A DNA stretch of 17,360 bases from assembly GCA_904502135.1 (NCBI GenBank), contig CAJGDE010000032.1, positions 1 through 17,360 on the forward strand, read 5' to 3'. The notes under the pieces were generated by a model. That model searched no databases, was not told the origin of the DNA, and saw only the letters and a program-made list of their open reading frames with translations. The position numbers and the translations under genes were made by a program. The stretch comes from Kiritimatiellia bacterium. GTDB taxonomy: Bacteria > Verrucomicrobiota > Kiritimatiellia > RFP12 > UBA1067. Shown piece by piece: positions 14,377-17,360 of this stretch. Within the stretch, counting starts at the first letter, position 1, and every line of letters begins with the position of its first letter.

Positions 14377-14805
14377 TCAGCATTCAAATATATACGAGGG
14401 GTTTTTAGCCAATTCATTGAATTTTTCCGGCAGAAGATTGGCGCTTTTCAGATTACTCAACTCACACCACTCAAATCCGATCCAATCTTCAGCCGAAAAG
14501 ACATCATCCCCCGCCTCGCCCAAATCCATCTCATACACGAGATTAATCTCAGCATGAGGCAGGCCGTGCTGATTGAAGGAATTTTCAACGACACCCAAGA
14601 ATCGCCCGACATTGACATCTAATGACGTCTCCTCCTTCATTTCACGGCGAAGAGCCTCACGCCCACTCTCACCAAACTCTATATGGCCGCCTGGCAGATA
14701 CGACGAGTTCGCCCCTTTCGCCCTGCACAACAGAATTTTACCATCGCGAACGGCTACGCCGCGCGCGATGGTTTCAATTCCAGCTAATTCATACTCTTTT
14801 TGCAT
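14377..14805 (-). CDS. Nudix hydrolase
   Basis: A 142-residue single-domain protein. The Nudix box is at about 40-62 (GGHIEFGESGREALRREMKEE, then TSL). All catalytic acidic residues are in place: E46 and the REMKEE run. The usual Gly after EE-T is Ser. Such enzymes hydrolyse nucleoside diphosphates linked to another moiety; the substrate is unknown. The start follows a purine-rich GAGAGAAG site. It lies 47 bases downstream of the flavodiiron gene and 4 bases before the MFS gene. Confidence 0.9.
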   Translation of the reverse strand: MQKEYELAGIETIARGVAVRDGKILLCRAKGANSSYLPGGHIEFGESGREALRREMKEETSLDVNVGRFLGVVENSFNQHGLPHAEINLVYEMDLGEAGDDVFSAEDWIGFEWCELSNLKSANLLPEKFNELAKNPSYIFEC

Positions 14806-14852
14806 TGGCTTCTCTCAAAACAAGGTCACATTATTCTCAAGCGCCATGCGGA

Positions 14853-16028
14853 TTAAAGAGAAACCAGCTCTTCTGCAAGAGCGGCAAGGGAGCCTTCCGA
14901 GGAAGTGTTAAGCGCAGATGTGATCGTAACTACATTATCGCAGAATTTGATACCTTGCGACTTTTCGAACATTGAACGCATGGTTCTGGCCGCAGTCGGC
15001 GCCCAAGACCCGTTTTCAACAAGCCCGATGATACGGTCACGATAATTACGCTCAAGAAGATGATGGATAAACTCATACATAAACGGGAAAATGCCGCTAT
15101 TGTAGGTTGTCGTGGCCAAGACAACCTTTCCGTAACGAAACGCATCTTCAATCGTCTCGTGCATGTCGTCGCGGGCAAGATCGGCGAGCGCGACCTTCTT
15201 GCAGCCTCGCGCTTCAAGCATTTCTTTGAGTTTCAAAACGGCCTTCTTTGTATTGCCGTAAACAGATGTATAGGCTATGAGTACTCCCTCCGATTCGACT
15301 CTATATGATGACCACGTATCATATTGGGCGATTGCGTGGGCAATCGTCTCAGGAGTATCCAAAATAGGCCCGTGAAGAGGAAGTATTGCCCTGATGTCAA
15401 GGCCTGCGGCTTTCTTCAAAAGCGCCTGTACGGGAACACCGAACTTTCCGACGATACCGAAGTAATAACGGCGAGCCTCACAATCCCACCCCTCGGGATC
15501 TTCAACGTCATTTGCACCGAACTTGCCGAAACCGTCTGCGGAAAAGAGCGTCTTTGTAGACGTATCGTAAGTGACGATGACTTCCGGCCAATGCACCATC
15601 GGAGCTTCGACAAAAACAAACTCGTGAGAGCCCGTAGAAAGCTTGTCGCCTTCCTTGACAACGATCCGGCGCGAAGCGAAATCATCACCGAAGAAATTCT
15701 TCATCATCCTAAAGGCTTTCTCCGAAGAAACAATCTTTGCGTCAGGATAAGTCTCTGCGAAAAGCGCGATGTTGGCCGAATGATCCGGCTCCATGTGCTG
15801 AACCACAAGATAATCAACGCTGCGCGACGAAAGCTCCCGCTTGATGTTGCCGAGCCATTCCTGAGCAAAGCGCGCGTCAACCGTGTCAAAAACGACTGTC
15901 TTTTCATCTAACACCAAATATGAATTGTACGCCATCCCCAAAGGCACATCAAACTGACCTTCGAAAAGATCGATATCATGATCGTTAACACCTATGTACT
16001 TTATATCGTTTGAATGATTTATCTTCAT
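14853..16028 (-). CDS. Flavodiiron protein (A-type flavoprotein)
   Basis: A 391-residue cytoplasmic protein of typical two-domain length. The N-terminal MBL-like domain (about 1-245) carries the diiron ligands: HMEPDH supplies H78, E80, D82 and H83; VHWPE gives H146; SADGFG gives D165; PLHGP gives H219. The C-terminal flavodoxin-like domain (about 250-391) starts IAYTSVYGNTKKA, the FMN phosphate-binding loop. The family reduces O2 to water, or NO to N2O, without making reactive oxygen, a typical anaerobe defence. Its electron partner is not in view. The ATG overlaps the YggU stop by four bases (ATGA), so the two are probably coupled. It leads the Nudix, MFS and glycosyltransferase genes. Confidence 0.95.
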   Translation of the reverse strand: MKINHSNDIKYIGVNDHDIDLFEGQFDVPLGMAYNSYLVLDEKTVVFDTVDARFAQEWLGNIKRELSSRSVDYLVVQHMEPDHSANIALFAETYPDAKIVSSEKAFRMMKNFFGDDFASRRIVVKEGDKLSTGSHEFVFVEAPMVHWPEVIVTYDTSTKTLFSADGFGKFGANDVEDPEGWDCEARRYYFGIVGKFGVPVQALLKKAAGLDIRAILPLHGPILDTPETIAHAIAQYDTWSSYRVESEGVLIAYTSVYGNTKKAVLKLKEMLEARGCKKVALADLARDDMHETIEDAFRYGKVVLATTTYNSGIFPFMYEFIHHLLERNYRDRIIGLVENGSWAPTAARTMRSMFEKSQGIKFCDNVVTITSALNTSSEGSLAALAEELVSL

Positions 16029-16312
16029 AATTTCAATAACGCCGTCACTTCAGCGACGGTCTTTCCTTTGATTAAAATTCTTTTTGTCTTCGACGTTTCA
16101 CCTGATTTAAAAACAACCGAGGATTTCGGCAGAGAAAGTTCATGGGCAAGGACATCGGTCAATTCCTTGTTCGCCTTTCCGTCGACCGGAGCGCACTTTA
16201 CGCGAATCTTAAGCGCATCGCCCAAAATCCCGTCTATACCGCTGCGGGAGGAACGGGGCTGCGCCTTGACGTTTACGATGACACCGTCTGCAGATTCTGT
16301 GAAACAAGTCAT
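16025..16312 (-). CDS. yggU: YggU/DUF167 family protein
   Basis: A 95-residue protein with the hallmarks of DUF167: VNVKAQPRSSRSGI, LKIRVKCAPVDGKANKEL and GETSKTKRILIKG. The family is widespread and small and has no assigned function. The start chosen is the ATG at 16312; an in-frame ATG at 16369 would place the terminator of the upstream histone-like gene inside the coding region and adds 19 residues not typical of the family. No promoter or Shine-Dalgarno is evident. Expression may rely on leakage through the upstream terminator. The stop overlaps the flavodiiron start. Confidence 0.87.
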   Translation of the reverse strand: MTCFTESADGVIVNVKAQPRSSRSGIDGILGDALKIRVKCAPVDGKANKELTDVLAHELSLPKSSVVFKSGETSKTKRILIKGKTVAEVTALLKL

Positions 16313-16324
16313 ATAAGAGCCGTT

Positions 16325-16357
16325 AAAAAAGCGCGTCGGCTTAGAGAACCGACGCGC
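16325..16357 (-). terminator. Rho-independent terminator after the histone-like gene
   Basis: On the minus strand, GCGCGTCGG (9 bp) pairs perfectly with CCGACGCGC across a 9-base loop and is followed by six Ts. It lies 24 bases after the stop of the histone-like gene. Confidence 0.92.
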
Positions 16358-16381
16358 CGTAGCGGTCAAAACCGCATCATC

Positions 16382-16711
16382 TTATTTCTTAGCCTTTTTT
16401 GCAGGCGCCTTCTTAGCGGGCGCTTTCTTCGCAGGAGCTTTCACCGCCGCCTTCTTGCAGCAGCAAGCTTTCTTCGCAGGGACCTTTGCAGCGGCAGCCT
16501 TCTTGCAGCAGCACGCTTTCTTCGCAGGAGCTTTAGCAGCAACCTTCTTCACTTCAGCCTTCTTCGCAGGAGCCTTAGCCGCAGCGGCAGCCTTCTTGCA
16601 GCAAGCCGCCTTTTTAGCGGGAGCTTTTGCCGGAGCAGCCTTCTTGGCGGCGACTTTCTTGACGACGGCCTTCTTGGCCGGAGCTTTAGCAGCAACCTTC
16701 TTGGTAGCCAT
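16382..16711 (-). CDS. Histone H1-like Ala/Lys-rich protein with Cys clusters
   Basis: A 109-residue, highly basic protein made almost wholly of Ala, Lys, Pro and Val, in degenerate repeats of the type KAPAKKA. This is the composition of histone H1-like nucleoid proteins, which bind DNA or RNA through flexible Lys-rich tails. Unusually, it has three Cys clusters: CC at 37-38, CCC at 67-69 and CCC at 83-85, all in ACCKK or ACCCKK contexts, so the last two lie 16 residues apart. Eight cysteines are otherwise rare in such proteins. The ribosome-binding site AAGGA lies 9-10 bases before the ATG. The gene has a putative promoter (16787-16815), leader and terminator of its own, suggesting a monocistronic transcript. 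Function of the Cys is unknown. Confidence 0.82.
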   Translation of the reverse strand: MATKKVAAKAPAKKAVVKKVAAKKAAPAKAPAKKAACCKKAAAAAKAPAKKAEVKKVAAKAPAKKACCCKKAAAAKVPAKKACCCKKAAVKAPAKKAPAKKAPAKKAKK

Positions 16712-16733
16712 ATTTTTTGATCCTTATTTTTTC

Positions 16734-16778
16734 GAATGTCGGCGGCACACCCTAGCAGGTGCAACATCCGCGGCATTC
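16734..16778 (-). promoter_or_regulatory. Hairpin in the histone-gene leader
   Basis: In the predicted leader, GAATGTCG (16734-16741) can pair with CGGCATTC (16771-16778) on the plus strand, with one G-T; as RNA on the minus strand this is a C-A mismatch. Inside, CACC/GGTG (16748-16751 with 16758-16761) closes a 6-base loop. It ends about 22 bases before the start codon. The stem is moderate, so a regulatory role is only a possibility. Confidence 0.35.
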
Positions 16779-16786
16779 TGTTGGAA

Positions 16787-16815
16787 ATGATACTGAATTT
16801 TTTAAAATTTTGCAA
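16787..16815 (-). promoter_or_regulatory. Possible promoter of the histone-like gene
   Basis: On the minus strand, TTGCAA (16810-16815) and TATCAT (16787-16792) are 17 bases apart. No TGN extension is present, and the leader to the ATG would be about 70 bases, unlike the leaderless pattern elsewhere. Confidence 0.5.
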
Positions 16816-16898
16816 GTGGAATCATTTTGTGCAAAACTTTTTATGTTAAAATGTGCTTTCGCTACATCAAATGCAATTCTACGAATTCTTTTTTAGTG

Positions 16899-17183
16899 TT
16901 ATTCTACAGTGTCAGATTTTAATATACGCAAAGCAAGCGGCAGCGGAGTTCGCCACACTCCTGGACGCACTTCTATCATTTCTGTTGTCTGCTCGAAATA
17001 TTGAGGATTGTCATTCTCTGGAACTTCAAGAAACTTTCCCGGATAGCCAACCTTCAACTTAAGATGCTTTACATCTAAACGCATATCGCGCAAAACCGCA
17101 GCCTCGTTAGTTACTCCAAATGAGCAACTTAAGCCTAGAATGAGCCCAGCTAACAATATACCTCGAAAAAACCGAAATTCCAT
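16899..17183 (-). CDS. Small exported protein, unknown function
   Basis: A 94-residue protein. Residues 1-24 are a strong hydrophobic signal (MEFRFFRGILLAGLILGLSC), with a Cys at 20 in a GLS context that only weakly fits a lipobox. The mature part is polar, with LKLKVGYPGKF at 41-51, a Pro-rich stretch (NPQYFEQTTE) and a Leu-rich tail. I do not recognise the family. An extended -10 box lies 9 bases upstream of the ATG, as for other genes here. No terminator is evident after the stop. Confidence 0.6.
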   Translation of the reverse strand: MEFRFFRGILLAGLILGLSCSFGVTNEAAVLRDMRLDVKHLKLKVGYPGKFLEVPENDNPQYFEQTTEMIEVRPGVWRTPLPLALRILKSDTVE

Positions 17184-17192
17184 ACTTTACAA

Positions 17193-17201
17193 ATATTAAC
17201 A
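17193..17201 (-). promoter_or_regulatory. Extended -10 box of the 94-aa gene, likely leaderless
   Basis: On the minus strand, TGTTAATAT ends 9 bases before the ATG. No good -35 is seen. It follows the arrangement of the other three leaderless promoters in this window. Confidence 0.45.
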
Positions 17202-17225
17202 TCCGAGAGGAGGAGAAGGGGCGAA

Positions 17226-17277
17226 GGGACTGTCCCCCACCCGATTCCTCATTACATGTCAAGTAAAAACCGACATG
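17226..17277. repeat. REP-like short palindromes near the right edge
   Basis: GGGAC-T-GTCCC (17226-17236) is a perfect 5-bp palindrome around one base. CATGTC (17255-17260) pairs with GACATG (17272-17277) over an 11-base loop. Short palindromes such as GGGACNGTCCC commonly accompany REP or transposase-associated elements; here that is an inference, since no transposase is seen. Confidence 0.4.
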
Positions 17278-17360
17278 GGATTGGGCATCCCCATGAAAGC
17301 CGCAACAGCAGCAGCAACCTTGCCAAATGTGCGTATCGTAGGATTTCCGCCAGGAGACAG
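17259..17360 (-). other. Possible 3' end of an off-window gene (edge, uncertain)
   Basis: On the minus strand the last 102 bases are open from the right edge to a TGA, encoding 33 residues rich in Ala and Met (ending MGMPNPMSVFT). The opposite strand is also open from an ATG at 17275 to the edge (starting MGLGIPMKAAT). Neither has a Shine-Dalgarno or a recognised motif, so at most one is real and the choice is undecided. Confidence 0.2.

Noticed and set aside
16313..16369. Longer YggU start at 16369
   Set aside because: It would span a perfect 9-bp terminator stem with a T-run, and the extra residues are not conserved-looking.

Overview
The window reads as a chromosomal stretch of a Gram-negative bacterium. 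The evidence is a Tol/TonB-type energy-transduction cluster, a glutaminyl-tRNA synthetase, exported hydrolases and a flavodiiron protein. The mix of GlnRS, BatD-like protein, an Ala/Lys-rich histone H1-like protein and a GH123/DUF4091-type secreted protein recalls the PVC group, for example gut Kiritimatiellota, Lentisphaerota or Verrucomicrobiota. That placement is an inference. No rRNA, CRISPR array, integrase or complete insertion sequence is visible.

Layout. (1) Bases 1-563 hold no credible gene. They contain a 311-bp nested inverted-repeat element (71-381), 7-bp tandem repeats (404-431), a 72-bp near-perfect palindrome (448-519) and a second 7-bp repeat family (508-548). (2) Bases 564-6060, minus strand, form a tight operon: glnS, an ExbB/TolQ protein, an ExbD/TolR protein, a TonB/TolA-like protein and a large BatD-like protein. 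It fuses translation with envelope energy transduction in one transcript. (3) Bases 6061-6133 are a divergent promoter region, followed by a plus-strand GH123/DUF4091-type exported protein (6134-7615). (4) Bases 7622-11326, minus strand, carry tRNA-Arg(UCU), valS and a Tat-signal metallo-beta-lactamase-fold protein, apparently one transcript from a strong promoter at 11358-11387. (5) Divergent from it is an orphan NarL/FixJ response regulator (11440-12048). (6) Bases 12067-16312, minus strand: YggU (DUF167), flavodiiron protein, Nudix hydrolase, MFS transporter and a CgeB-like glycosyltransferase. (7) Bases 16325-16815 hold a histone H1-like gene with Cys clusters, a clear terminator and a putative promoter and leader hairpin. 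(8) The right edge has a small exported protein gene and REP-like hairpins.

Two general patterns emerge. First, four transcription-initial genes (glnS, GH123-type, response regulator, 94-aa protein) have an extended -10 box (TGN plus hexamer) ending 7-9 bases before the ATG, implying leaderless mRNAs, whereas several operon-internal genes have Shine-Dalgarno sequences. Second, the strongest unexplained structure is the nested palindromic element at the left edge, which could be a structured RNA or a MITE-like element.
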